The notes: generated by a model not told the origin, from the sequence alone. A stretch of 64,000 nucleotides of DNA from Citrus sinensis (GCF_022201045.2 NC_068560.1:20291501-20355500), one strand, 5' to 3'; shown: positions 36,689 through 48,840, counted from the stretch's first letter. Numbers and translations: made by a program.

Positions 36689-39600
36689 GGTACCTCAATT
36701 GCTCCGAAAGAAGGGGGCATTTTATAAGCTCGATGGCACGCATCAAGACGGGGCATTGGGCTTAAATAACACGTGGAGCACCGTCAAAAATAATTTATCG
36801 CTCTTACTGCTACGTCAAAGAGCTGATAGAAAAGGTGTCCTTGTGTGTCTCAAGTCTCAGTAAGAAAGAAAGTTCAATTGAATGAGGTGATATGGCTTAC
36901 ATCCGGTTGAGCCTATAGGTTCCTTTGTGGGTTGACCACTACCTAGAAAGTGGTAAGTGTAACTTGGTTTTTCATGTTAAATTTTAATGTTTAGCTTCAA
37001 TGTCAATTCTAAGTGTTTATTGTTGAAGGATATTATTTTATCATTTTTGTGGGTGATTATACGTAGATTCACCATGGCTTACTTCAATTGCCGTGTAACC
37101 ATATTTTTTTTCTTATAGGATTTTGTGAATTGGAACAGCCATGGTTAGTTATTGTCGGATCCATAGTCCGCCAATTTTATAAATCGATTGAGAAGATTCC
37201 ATGAGCAACAAAAATAGTCATAAATAATTTAGTCAAACCGATGTAACATAAAGATTGTCTGAAAAGTGATAGTAATTATTTTTTTCAACTACGTAAGTTT
37301 ATAATGGTTTTATACAATTAATTTTTTCATATTATATTAATTTATGAGTAATGATACAGTTATAAATTTTTGTACAAATTTATTTGTACAAACTAACGTG
37401 TCATTAATTTATTGGTCGAATGAAAATATAAAATAATAAAAATAAATCATGTGGGTCAAGTGATATTTAATTCAACTAATCTTATCATGTTACATCAGTT
37501 TGTACAAAATAAGTTTGTACAAGAGTTTGTAACTATATTATTATTCTTAATTTATAGATATTTATTTGTACAAAATCATTGTAGCTCAAACTCTTATCAT
37601 TTGTCAATGAGATATTCAGTTGAAAGTACCCTAAATTTGTACCACTAACATTTTTAATATTGTTAATGTGATAATAAATATATATATATTAGTAGTATTT
37701 TTTATCTGGAATCTTAAAGTGCAGAAAGGTCTACGAAAGTTTTAAAACTGTGTAATTTAATAGCATTATGAAATAAAATTTTAAAACCACGCGATTTTAA
37801 AATTTTCATCAACTTTTTCATATTTTAAAATCTTGAATTAGAAAATTTCTCGTAGACACACACATATACGGTTGTTATAGGTTGGTTAACCTAGTTATTT
37901 CCTTTCTTCTTAATCAAACATTAATTTAATTCTTACCGACTCTGTGTACTTTTCTTATCTGTTTAGGTCTTCCTTTCCAAAACAAATAATACCATTCATG
38001 GGGAATGACATTGATTTGTTGTTTTCAGGTGCTCTTATTTGTTATAAGTTTTAGTCAGGCTATACAATTTTATGTCACATAAACTTATTGAAAGTTTATG
38101 AAATTGGAAGAAAAAAAAAGGAAATAAATTTTAAAAAATTAAAAAGGGAAACAAATTTACATGTTGTGACCATAATATAACAGTGCCAAGTTAAGAGTTA
38201 CAAAAACTTTGTTTGATAGATTTGTAGGTAACCATGTCAATGAATAGTGTTTATCACTATGTCCATGCTTTCAAATGAAATATTAGTGTAAACAATAAAC
38301 TGTATTTTTTTCCTTTTAATTTATAATAATTTTTATAACCAGTTTGTTAATTAGTAAAATATTTCTAAATAATTGATATCTTTTTATTTATACAAATATT
38401 TTACACTATTGATCAAAATTTTAAGATATATATTTGTTACTTTATTGATACCACAAAAAAAAAGTAATACTCATTTATTCGCTATATTTTGATTTAGGTA
38501 TTTGTTTAGTCCTTATATTTTATAAAAAAATGGCTCAAGATACTATTGATGTTCAATATGTTATAATCATACCCTTATTTTTTCTTTCCTTTTACAATAA
38601 TACACTTGCAACAATATTCTTGTCTTTTTGTGGGCATTAATGAAAAGATAAAAAGAATAATTTATCAAATTAGCCTTAAAAATAACATAAAATTTTTCAT
38701 AAATTTTTATGTTATTATTTTACTTTTAGGATTATTTGATAAATTAATTTTTATAAAATAACTAATTTTAAGGATATTAAACATTGTTAGAAGTTGGCTG
38801 CTATTAATTATTTATAAATAAACTATTGGCAAGATTGTTGTATGGATACAGAAAAATGCTAATTCTTTTATATTAATATTTATTGGTTAATTTGTTAATA
38901 AATAATTATTAGTTAATATGCTAATTATTTTTTTACAGATAAATTAATGAATGTTAAAAATATTATTACAACGGTATTATTATAAAAGAAAAAAATTAAG
39001 GGTAAAAATATAATAAATTTAACTATAAGGATGTTTTAAGGGTACAATCTCGACTGAATATTTGCCGTCCATAAACTTTGACATGTCCTTCTTCCCAGCC
39101 AAATCCTGCCCCAGTAAGAAGGATGCATCCATCGAGTATTATCACTTGTTAGAGTGAATGCTAATGACATGATCACTAACATCTGTGCATATTATTGGAC
39201 AGTGCGAGATTTCAAAATTTCCAAAGTTTGTAAAGAATGATTCATATTAAAAAAAGAAAGAAAGAAAGAAAGAAATGGAAGCAGATTTTTAATATAGCGA
39301 TAAATTGTGCTCTTGTATGCAGACAATATTTAATTAAACATAATCATGGAAAGAAACAGTACAAAAACAATCCAGTGAAAAATAATACATATCTCTCTTT
39401 TAAATTGTCAGTCCAATAATCATCATAAGTTTGAAAATTGTTATTCTAAACTTCACACCCAAGAGTGAAAATAAACTAAAATTTTACATTGGGCTAACAA
39501 GCTGCTCCACCTTTTGAGGTTTAATTAACAATTTCATGATTCATCAAAGCTAAACTATGTAAACTAAATTTACCTTTTCTTTAACTGACTTTCTCGGTTT

Positions 39601-39774
39601 GCCTTAACACGTATGTGGCTATCCCTACCGCATTTGATCGTTTGCTTTTCAATCCAACGGTTATATTATATAAAGACAAAAAGTTGTGATATGGTACCAC
39701 AATTGTAACGTAGGAGGACCCAAAGGGTAAACAGTTCCAGCCTATTTGAAATTGTATGAATGGCTGGTTATTAA
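36689..39774. other. IWS1 3' region and AT-rich intergenic DNA
   Basis: The first 300 bases are probably the IWS1 3' UTR. The rest is AT-rich with one MITE (listed separately), a GAAA microsatellite at about 39255-39275 and no supportable gene. Confidence 0.5.
37349..37544 (+). mobile_element. Short MITE, copy A
   Basis: About 195 bases with inverted arms of about 45 bases containing the double word TTGTACAAA...TTGTACAAACT, and an AT-rich centre with AAAATATAAAATAA. A second copy with the same internal order lies at 58347-58540 in the opposite orientation. Target duplication is not resolved. It is a non-autonomous DNA element with no coding capacity. Confidence 0.75.
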
Positions 39775-39780
39775 CTATTA

Positions 39781-40106
39781 GTCCTTTCGACCAACAAAGT
39801 GTTGGCTCCATTGGTAATGGAGTTCCCTTAAGTGGCTTGACTGGGTTGCTCCCTAGTTCGAGTCGCAGGGAAGTCGTCTTTGTTGGGAGAACATGTGCCT
39901 CTTGGTTCAAGCGGAGACTTCTAATCTGAGTTGTGGTATAGGCTTAAAGGTGCTTTCCACAGTTAAGGCCCTCCCCAGAATACCTCATGGTAAAAAAAAA
40001 AAAAAAACTATCAATCCTTTCGTAGACATGTGATAAAATTGGAACGATACAAAGAACATTAGCATGGCCCTTGTGTAAGGATAACACACACAAATCGAGA
40101 AATGGT
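39781..40106 (+). pseudogene. U6 snRNA pseudogene split by a SINE
   Basis: Positions 40014-40106 match plant U6 snRNA from near its 5' end to the 3' stem: GATAAAATTGGAACGATACA, AGCATGGCCCTTGTG, CACACAAATCGAGAAATGGT. About ten substitutions are visible (for example the CTGCGCAAGG loop reads TTGTGTAAGG), and no T-run terminator follows. The first nine bases (GTCCTTTCG, 39781-39789) are separated from the rest by the SINE and are repeated after it as part of the target duplication. No clear USE or TATA element is seen upstream, so it is unlikely to be expressed. Confidence 0.82.
39790..40007 (+). mobile_element. tRNA-derived SINE, copy 1
   Basis: It begins ACCAACAAAGTGTTGGCTCC. An A-box-like TGGCTCCATTGGTAATGG and a B box GTTCGAGTC mark an internal RNA polymerase III promoter. 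It ends in about sixteen A. It is flanked by a 15-base target duplication CTATTAGTCCTTTCG (39775-39789) / CTATCAATCCTTTCG (40008-40022), two mismatches. It aligns along its whole length with the copy at 57643-57864. It is moved by LINE machinery in trans; no LINE is in this window. Confidence 0.88.
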
Positions 40107-40818
40107 TATTACGTATCAATTATTAAGTAATTAGCTATTTATCTACTTAATTAAATATATAATGACAATTAAAATATTTAAATTCAATGATCCACAACAA
40201 TGCCATTATCAATGTTTTATTTCATGTTTTAACACCACAGTTATTTTCATAATTTTCTCATAAAAAAAAAAAAAGAACGCAAAGTCGGAAACTGATCTGA
40301 AGCTGTAAAAAAAAGTTGTAATAAATTGAAATTGATTAGAGGGTAACGGCTTTGGAGGTGAGATTAGGCTAACCGCATCATGGTTATGCCGACAACTATT
40401 TAGCAATAATAAAAAGAACTAAGCATCTTATTAAATTGATTTTATACATAATGTCGCAAGAAATTAATCAAGTGGTTTTCAAATAATTTTTTAGTTTGTC
40501 ATCTTCGAATGTTTCTTAATGATGGGCACAGGAATACATGATTAAAGAATAAAGGCGTTTTTAGAATAAAATAAAAAATAAAAATTTTGACACTAATTAA
40601 ATAGAGATCGTGTAAGGTTAGGACTTATCCAAATACGTTTATTTATTTCTGGGCAATTATTATTTCTTGCCTACTTTCCTTATCTATAATGGATTCCCTA
40701 AATAAATATTGTTTCCTTATTTATTTTGGTTTCCTTATGTAGCGACTATATAAAGGTAGCATTTGTACATCAAGCTAATAAGTAATTAAGCCGGTTAATT
40801 AGTTTAAGAATAAGTAAG
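40107..40818. promoter_or_regulatory. NAC gene upstream region with TATA box
   Basis: AT-rich. A TATA motif TATATAAA at 40748-40755 lies about 65 bases before the NAC ATG, so transcription should start near 40780. No other element is assigned. Confidence 0.6.
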
Positions 40819-41586
40819 ATGGAAGCGAGATTTCATTTAGGAGTGGGGGTTCGTTTTAAGCCTACCGAAGAAGAATTGATTAAATTTTGCCTCTTAAAAA
40901 GGGCCAAAGGACAAGTACTTTCACCTTGTCCTATTGCGGAATGCGAGCTATACGGCAAACGATCGCCATGGGAGATTTTTGAAGAAGGAGCTAATAATTA
41001 TGATAAAAGCATATGGTATTGTTTCACAAGTTTGAAGAAGGCAGGCAAGAAAAGGATTTCTAGGGTTGCCGGCAAGGGCACGTGGCACGGCGAGTCGTCT
41101 GCAAAAGAGATTGTCGATAGCAAGAAGAAGAATGTTGTAATAGGGTTCAAGAAAACTTTCAAGTTCAGGATTAAGGGAAAGAAAAGTGATTGGAACATGG
41201 ACGAGTTTAGATTGGCTGACGATGAAGAGAACAATAACTATGTGCTTTGTAAAATAAAGAAGAAGAAACCGAAAGCAGCGGAGGATGAGGAAGTTGAAGA
41301 GATGGCCAGTGAATTAGCAACCACCAACACAATCAACAACTTTGCAGCTGAATCCCATCAAAGTTGTTCACAAATGTTCATACCACCATCAAGTATAAGT
41401 GCGTGTGATAATATCGATGTTGGAGAGCAATGTTATGGGATGGAAAATTTGCCAAATCAAGTTGAAATAATTAACAGTAATGGTCTACGTCCACCAATAT
41501 CAGAGGCTACCCAAAAGGTTACGAATATCACAGATGATGATGATTGGTATGCTATGCTTGAAGAGTATCTGCAGCAGGAACAATGA
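40819..41586 (+). CDS. NAC-domain transcription factor, single exon
   Basis: 255 residues. The NAC domain spans about 8-155: subdomain A GVRFKPTEEELIKFCLLKR, B CELYGKRSPWEIF, C ISRVAGKGTWHGE, D VIGFKKTFKFRIKGKKSDWNMDEFRL and E YVLCKIKKKK. The domain binds DNA as a dimer. The C-terminal 100 residues are an acidic, Ser/Asn-rich presumed activation region ending DDDDWYAMLEEYLQQEQ. Most NAC genes have two introns in the domain. This one has none, and its lysine-rich domain is divergent from canonical NACs (WYCFTSLKK in place of WYFFS-type words), as in intronless, lineage-expanded NAC groups. Remnants of NAC genes at 24405-24745 and 48695-48840 suggest local turnover. Function is not assignable beyond DNA-binding regulator. 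Confidence 0.9.
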   Translation: MEARFHLGVGVRFKPTEEELIKFCLLKRAKGQVLSPCPIAECELYGKRSPWEIFEEGANNYDKSIWYCFTSLKKAGKKRISRVAGKGTWHGESSAKEIVDSKKKNVVIGFKKTFKFRIKGKKSDWNMDEFRLADDEENNNYVLCKIKKKKPKAAEDEEVEEMASELATTNTINNFAAESHQSCSQMFIPPSSISACDNIDVGEQCYGMENLPNQVEIINSNGLRPPISEATQKVTNITDDDDWYAMLEEYLQQEQ

Positions 41587-42158
41587 TCACTAGCTGGCTA
41601 CAACTAATTAACATATATATGAATTCTTTGATTCTTTTTAATTATTTTGTTCAGCTAAGTTTTTCGTTTATATTTCGTTAAATTTTATTGCCGTTTTGAC
41701 AAAGTGATATGGACGTGTACTTTTGTTAGTTACTTTATTTGATTAATTAATTATGTTACGATCAATCGATAAAGTTTTTGCATTTGTTGTGAATTCATTA
41801 TTATTTTTCATTTAATAATTAATGAATATTACAACTCTGAAGCTTGCTTCAGATATCGCATGTGAATGAAATGTCTCTGGTTATGCAGTCAATCTACTTA
41901 GCAAACCAGCAGATTGAAAAACTAATAATGAGATTTTGCATGCATGCAACATTACATCCCACGTGCAAAAATTAAAACTTAATTTAACACCGTAATAGAA
42001 AAACTAATAACGAGATTTTACACTCTGTTGCCGATTTTACTATGTGTCAATTGGGACATTACATTGATCTTTAGGAGATTATGGCTACTTCTGGAAGTCA
42101 TATTTAAATTGGGATAGCAGGTCTTTATTAAGATGATGAAAAAAATGAATTTACAAGT
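41587..42158. other. NAC 3' region
   Basis: AT-rich non-coding DNA. Two similar short stretches (AAAACTAATAA(T/C)GAGATTTT) occur near 41920 and 42000. Nothing else is seen. Confidence 0.5.
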
Positions 42159-42965
42159 GTTCAATACACCGAAGTGAACTTATAAGCGCTAAAAGAGCTT
42201 AATTGTGTGAATCGAAAAATAAAAATTGCTATTACAAGATTTGCAAATCCTTATGGACACCCCAATATTCTTGCCAAAGTTATAGTCGGCCAATTAAAAA
42301 ATCCAGTTTCTTTTCGCTAAGCAATGAAAAAAGCTATTGAATTAACGGAACAGGCCGATACAAAAGGAATTCAAGTACAAATTGCAGGGCGTCTTGACGG
42401 AAAAGAAATTGCGCGCGCCGAATGGATCAGAGAAGGTAGAGTTCCTCTACAAACCATTGGAGCTAAAATTGATTATTGTTCCTATACGGTTCGAACTATC
42501 TACGGGGTATTGGGAATCAAAATTTGGATATTTGTAGACGAAAAAAAATAAGAGTTTACGGGTCTTTAGAGCCCCCCCATTAATGGAAATAAACCAAACA
42601 AAGAACGAGCTCTTTTTATCTTTAATTAAAAAAAAAAAGAGAAATACTAAAGTCACGAAAATCACAGTTAAAAAGACAAAAAAAACTAGTAATCACAAGA
42701 ATGCACTAATTTTTATAAAGAAATAATTGAGTCGCAACATTTAGGAACCCTATTCCAGTAATAATATAAAAATGAATTCGAGTAAAAGGTATCACGAGCC
42801 CTCCGTCCCACACATCTACTTTAGATCTAAGGACCCTATTGCAAACTTTTATCAAATGTTGCTAGCTTAGAAGACGGTTATGTGCTTAGATGTTGCTACA
42901 TTATCTTTATTTGACTCTTCGTTGGGTGAAAAGGAAAGAGATGCTTGATACTATCAAGCGTTTAA
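42159..42965 (+). pseudogene. rps3: Plastid-derived rps3 segment, copy 1
   Basis: Encodes the C-terminal part of chloroplast ribosomal protein S3. Its last 75 codons ([19 protein letters not shown] ... IKIWIFVDE, 42324-42551) are open. The part before them (42159-42323) is diverged and has a stop just upstream of that ATG. About 400 bases of non-rps3 sequence follow and are shared with copy 2. The segment has no start of S3 and no transit peptide, so it is nuclear plastid DNA (NUPT) and not a transferred working gene. It ends with the near-palindrome GCTTGATACTATCAAGC. Confidence 0.85.
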
Positions 42966-42969
42966 AATT

Positions 42970-43745
42970 GTTCAATATACCAAAGTGAACTTATAAGTGC
43001 TAAAAGAAATTAATTGTGTGAATCAAAAAATAAAAATTGCTATGACAAGAATTACAAATCCTTATGGACACCCCAATATTCTTGCCGAATTTATAGCCGG
43101 ACAATTAAAAAATAGAGTTTCTTTTCGAAAAGCAATGAAAAAAGCTATTGAATTAACGGAACAGGCCGATACAAAAGGAATTCAAGTACAAATTGCAGGG
43201 CGTCTTGACGGAAAAGAAATTGCGCGCGCCGAATGGATCAGAGAAGGTAGAGTTCCTCTACAAACCATTGGAGCTAAAATTGATTATTGTTCCTATACGG
43301 TTCGAACTATCTACGGGGTATTGGGAATCAAAATTTGGATATTTGTAGACGAAAAAAAATAAGAGTTTACGGGTCTTTAGAGCCCCCCCATTAATGGAAA
43401 TAAACCAAACAAAGAACGAGCTCTTTTTATCTTCAATCAAAACAAAAATGAGAAATACTAAAGTCACGAAAATCACAGTTAAAAAGACAAAAAAAACTAG
43501 TATTTACAAGAATGCACTAATTTTTATAAAGAAATAATTGAGTCGCAACATTTAGGAACCCTATTCCAGTAATAATATAAAAATGAATTCTAGTAAAACT
43601 ATAGATCTAAGGACCCTATTACAAACTTTTATCAAATGTTGCTAGCTTAGAAGACGGTAATGTGCTTAGATGTTGCTGCATTATCTTTATTTGACTCTTC
43701 GTTGGGTGAAAAGGAAAGAGATGCTTGATACTATCAAGCGTTTAT
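42970..43745 (+). pseudogene. rps3: Plastid-derived rps3 segment, copy 2 of a tandem pair
   Basis: A second copy of the same about 0.8 kb unit. The rps3-derived frame is open for 121 codons (42997-43362) and includes ANPYGHP-like [19 protein letters not shown] before the shared C-terminus. The final 75 codons are identical to copy 1, while the stretch upstream differs at roughly one base in ten. The 3' flank lacks about 31 bases present in copy 1 (ACGAGCCCTCCGTCCCAC region). Without the S3 N-terminal KH region it should be non-functional. Confidence 0.85.
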
Positions 43746-46352
43746 AATTTTTAGTCAATATTATAGAGATCAAGAAAAACCATAACGTGGATTAATAATT
43801 ATGGGCAATACTTTGGCAATGTTCAATTGCAAGAAATTAAAGGGAGGAAAAGGAGAAGAGAATTGTGGAAAATTCAATATCTCTTGTTCAGTTTGGCATG
43901 AAATTCTTGAAGGAAAGAAATTAAATATTTTTCTGACCTAGACAAATTTACCCTTTGTGTTAAATTTTCAATATTTATTACCAAATAAAATTTAAAAAAA
44001 AGTAATGATTTACTTACAACGATATTTGTTATCAATAATACAGTTACTTAAATGTTATAATATTTTATGATGATCTTATTAAAAGTGTTTTCTTTAAAAG
44101 TACTTTTTCCATAATATATGATCGAAAAATTATTTCATTCAAAGCCTAGAAAACAAAATTACAAAAACATAACAAACAAATATGATTTTAATTATATAAC
44201 TAAAAAAAAAGATAAATTTATTTAATAGAAATGGACGCAGTGTCTCAAAATATAAATATATCTTAAAATTAAAATGAAGTAATAAAACCAAAATATGAAA
44301 TAAAAGTCATTCTTAAGTTTGATAATGCGTTAAATTTCATAAACTAGACATTAATAAACTATAGAATGAGTTAAATTTCACTATTAAGAAAAAAGTTTAA
44401 TCCATGCTTCCTTCTCCTTGTCTCTAAGACTATAAAATAACATTGAGTGCAACAATATCACGAGAAATTCTAATACTGACTTTAATTATAAGGCCAACGA
44501 TCTTCTTCGACTCGTCATTTAGTCCCGCTTGTTAACTTTGATTTTTTATCCCATAACTTGACCCAAGCCAGTAAAAAATTCTTTCATTTCTCCAATGATC
44601 AAAGTTGTTAGCATTGTTAGCTCTTGAAGTGGCGTCCACGGTCCTATGGATTTTCATTTCTTCTCCTTTTTCTTAATGAGCCATTTGATTTTTTATACAT
44701 TTTCATCGAGCATGTAAGAAAGACACTATTATCCACATCATCCCTCGCATCTTCAACATGCAAATTCTCTCCTTCAACTTGTTCATTCTTGTCCTCTCAA
44801 TTTCTTCCACAACACCTGCAGGGGCCTCTACACCTTTTCCGATTGTATGGTCTTAACCAAAAATCATTCACAAGTTGTCATATTATGGGGATGCTAGATT
44901 CCTAAATCTTGTTGCTTCGTTATGGCTCTGTAAATAAATCACACACAAGTAATAACTAATTGATTGTTCAAAAACTATCTTAGAAATAATTTTGCAATTC
45001 CCTATAGAATTAAAAGTTACCAAGTCATAAGACACCGACTAGTGTGTAATATCTATGCAGATGCAGTAATTACATAATTAGTTATCAATTAATATTCTAA
45101 ATTCAATGGATTATCAATTAATATTCAGACTTCAATGGCTTGAGATTTTGGTTGATCTGCAAATGCAAGTGCAACACCAACAGTACTAACACGGGCAGGC
45201 ATATGACTTCAAATATGCAGCATATAATTTATTCAATGTTCAACAAATTAGAAATTTAACAAGTTGATTAGTTTGATAGCATTAAAAAAATAATACTATC
45301 ATTGTCTCTCGATTTTATTTTGTAATAAAAATATAATTATACCCTCAACACTATTGTTTTAATTTTAATTCATCATAATAAATATAATCTAATTTATTCA
45401 ATGTTTTGGTTTAATTAATGTTACCATGTGAATTAAAACTTAAAACAATTAAAAAAATATACTTATGTAATTCCTTAGTCCATCATTATAGTTCATATTG
45501 GCTTTTGATCTTGTGTTTGCAGCAGTCATTCCTTTCAGTTATTGCTTGGGGTGAAAGTCCATCATTATAGTTCATATTGACTTCTTTGAGGGGAACAGAG
45601 ATGGCGAAAGTCCCGAGTCTCTGCCTGGAATGATGCAGGTTATCGTATGAAGAGGTCAGCGTTGCGCAAGGCTGAGAAGTTTAGAAGTTTAGTCCAGACT
45701 CCAGAGTCTCTTTCTAGAGCATGAAGTGACTATTTTGAGGCCAATTTTGAACGAGGTGAAAAATGAAAAAATATACTCATGTAGATGATTCAGATCTCTC
45801 TCTTCTGTGAGCTATTGCTTGGGGCGCAAGGGAACATTTTCACAAAATTCGTTAAAAAAAAAAATGAAAACGTCACTTCATACAAACAAGCTATAATTGT
45901 TCCGATCAACATTAAGATATTATTTCATTTTATAGATACAAAGCCGATTGTCAATTAGGCATCAACCGATTAGTGGATCGACTTACAGCATCCATTCATT
46001 GGAACCAGCTGAAACAGCAAATCATCCAACAGAAACCCTCAACCAAACCAAACTTCTCGACTTTCTCATTTTGCAAATGAATCAAAGAACAAGATCAAAA
46101 TTATACTATACAGCTCTTGTGAATGCAACCTGCAGCTGAAAAAATAACAAAACCGTATTATCATTAGCTTTTTCATGCAAACTATTGAATTGAAAAAAAA
46201 AATGAACAGAGAAATTAGTCTATTAACAAGGCCTCAGAATTGCAGAATGTCAGCAGGGCTTAACAAGCCATTCAGTCCCGAAAGATGGTAATTTTTTAAT
46301 GATCTCCTCATAGGCCAAAACTTTTATAAAAGAAAAATAAAAAAAACAAAAA
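43746..46352. other. AT-rich intergenic DNA with a small local duplication
   Basis: No supportable gene. A phrase GTCCATCATTATAGTTCATATTG occurs at about 45479 and 45557, and ATTGCTTGGGG(T/C)G at 45541 and 45812, suggesting a degraded repeat. Short open frames at 44624 and 45948 show no family resemblance. Confidence 0.45.
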
Positions 46353-46560
46353 TGTATGTCTCATGGCCAGTCCCAAATGGTCAAAGCAGCAACGCCACTA
46401 CCCAAGGCGATGGAATATGAGACCTGCCCAAATGGAGGGAGCTCCAGTAAAGGAGGACCATCAACATAAGAGCATTTCTTTCTGACGGTTACTTTGGAAT
46501 CTGCAAACATAACTGGTTTGCCCCAAACAAAGTATTGGACTTCTTTCTAGAAATCCCCGT
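46353..46560 (-). repeat. Unrecognised coding-like module, copy 1
   Basis: Read on the minus strand it gives QYFVWGKPVMFADSKVTVRK, then KCSYVDGPPLLELPPFGQVS and YSIALGSGVAALTIWDWP followed by a stop. This looks like a real protein C-terminus with a small hydrophobic segment. I do not recognise the family. Two degenerate copies follow upstream in the minus sense (46772-47059 and 47664-47715). Confidence 0.5.
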
Positions 46561-46771
46561 CAAAAAAATTAGAACTGCAAAAGAAACAGCCTATGGATAA
46601 CTAAATCAATAACATGAACAGCACCATCCAAAGAAGAATAAAAAGCTAAATTCAATTGCATATAAATTGAAATTAAAAAATGTAACTGAAAATCAGACTT
46701 TATCCCAAGATTTATTTTATTTTATTTTATTTTTTAATATGGAACTCAACTTTATCACAAGATACTAAAAA

Positions 46772-47059
46772 TGCATGTCACATCGCAAATCCCAAACGGT
46801 AATGGCCGCAACCCATTCCACAAGGCAAGAGAATATGAGACCTGCCCAGAAAGACCTTTAGAGGAGGACCATCAACATCAGAGCATTTATTTGTGACAGT
46901 TAATTCAGAATCTGCCAACATAGCCGGTTTGCTCCTGCTAAGTATATGACTCTTTACAGGAAGTAGAAGCCCGTTACTTATCTGATAGAATTCATGATCA
47001 ACCAAACTTTTGATCACTACGTCAACAAGAAACATAGCCATCACGGAACATGAAATCAA
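46772..47059 (-). repeat. Unrecognised coding-like module, copy 2
   Basis: Aligns with 46353-46560 (minus strand: KPAMLADSELTVTNKCSDVD, then GPPL). After GPPL it has lost several bases, so the homologous tail GQVSYS continues in another frame. Its open frame of 93 codons is therefore probably a by-product. Confidence 0.5.
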
Positions 47060-47663
47060 TTACAAACAATACAACAGCTAAACTAAATAGTCAAGACTAA
47101 ATTTTGAACTCTGTAAGATGTTGACGTACATACTGGCTGTGTTTTTCAGGATCAACCAACCGATCACATTATTGCTCAACAACAATCCCAACAAGCACAA
47201 AATGCACCACTAGATCAACTGCAATGATGAGGGCTACAATAAACAAATTCCAATAAAAATAAAACAGCCATCTCTCTAGAATTATTCACATTCAACAGTA
47301 ATAAAATCACTAATGGAGGAGTTCCCTCTGAAAATAACAAAATGAAGCTTTCATTCATCTAATTATCAGAATTAGCATGGTCAGTTATGAAACATAACCG
47401 GCAACAATCCCTACTTAAGTTAATTGACATTCGTTTAAAATATGAACAAGAACAGGAAAAAATTTGCAATAAGCTACATCATATATAAATTTCATGCAAG
47501 GCTAAAGAAACTAATTTCTGTTAAAACCTAAAACAAATTCCCCTCAGAAAAAATCAACAACTCAGTCATAAAAAATTCAGATATACATTAGCATTGATTA
47601 TGTTTGAACCATCACAGGGGAACAAAAAATCAAATTTGCATACAAACACAAAAAGGAGGAGGA

Positions 47664-47715
47664 ACTTCGGAATCTACAAACATAACTGGTTAGCCCCAAA
47701 CAACCAGTTGAACAA
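47664..47715 (-). repeat. Unrecognised module, short copy 3
   Basis: Only the WG-PVMFVDSEV part is kept on the minus strand, with a stop codon where copy 1 has Lys. Confidence 0.4.
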
Positions 47716-48694
47716 ATCAATGTCAAAGAATACCCCACTTGCTTATTCTTTTATAAATTATTAGAAAAAAAAACTAATCTTTACAAAACAGAGACGCATA
47801 TTTAAAAAAAAAACACTTATTATATCAAATATAAATAAGAAAATTAGGCTCCCTGGCCTACAAAAGGCCTGGTAATGAGCTGGGATTGTGCATTTATGAC
47901 AGTAATAATAATTTTTTTTTTTTTTGAGTAAAATTACAAAGCAAAAATTCATCTCGAACTCAACTTAAATCACAAATTCATTCGCTTAAATCAAACAACG
48001 ATACAAAATTTTTATAAAAAAATTAACTTGGGGGAACGGCAAATAAAGGGAGAGAGGGCGAGAAGCTGCAGAGAAGGAGACTATGTTGTGAATTGGGAAG
48101 AGAAGGGTTTAGGGTTTGATATAGGATTAGGGTAATTTTAAGAGATGATCCTAGTTTCTTTATTTCTATTTTGGATCAGAATTTTTAACATTAGTACAAT
48201 TCAATCCCGCATTCTAGAATTGTCTATGGGCTGTCAACAGAAAAGGCCCGGTGGGCATTATTTGGTTTCAATTATGGGCTTGCCGTTGCCAATTTTGATC
48301 CAGCCCAGAGTAATATTTTTTTAATCAATTTCTTAAGGATTTCAAATAAAGACAGTATTGTATGATGATTTTTATCATTGCAAATTATGATGACCTTTAC
48401 AATTAACTTGAATATTTTCCCTATGGGTTTTAATTCCAGAGTTGTTAGTGTGGGTAGATTTTTAAGCTATTTTTGAAATATTTTTTGGGTTGTATCTAGA
48501 GTCTCAAACTCTCAGTTGACCCAATTTATAAATTTATAATTCATTTGTAGATTGTAAATGATAAAAAAAAAAGAATCTTAAATTAAATAATGTAATTCCT
48601 AAAAAAACAAAAAAAAAACTCTAAAACTAAGAAACATTAAAGAATTTTCCCCTCTTTCTATATATACATGGGAGTTATTCTAGTGCGAGAGGTA
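47716..48694. other. Intergenic; minus-strand telo-box motif
   Basis: At 48105-48117 the minus strand reads AAACCCTAAACCC, the telo-box found in promoters and 5' UTRs of plant translation and cell-cycle genes, within a pyrimidine-rich context resembling a 5' UTR. A minus-strand transcript covering the module copies downstream is possible, but no initiating exon could be found. Confidence 0.35.
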
Positions 48695-48840
48695 TTGTTG
48701 CAGAGCAACATTATGGCATGGAAACTCTACCAACTGAAGATGAAATAACAACTAGCAATAATTCAGATCAACGACATTCAAGAAATAGGGACAATAGATC
48801 AAATGATTCAATCAACTGAAGAATAGTTAATTGGGGTAAT
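48695..48840 (+). pseudogene. Fragment of a NAC gene tail
   Basis: Encodes VAEQHYGMETLPTEDEITTS, then NNSDQRH. This matches VGEQCYGMENLPNQVEIINS, then NG in the C-terminal region of the intact NAC gene (about 41414-41480). No NAC domain is attached. It is a relic of a related gene, not an exact copy. Confidence 0.65.

Noticed and set aside
42324-42551. A working nuclear rps3 gene
   Set aside because: It has only the C-terminal third of S3, no transit peptide and a tandem partner, so it is nuclear plastid DNA.
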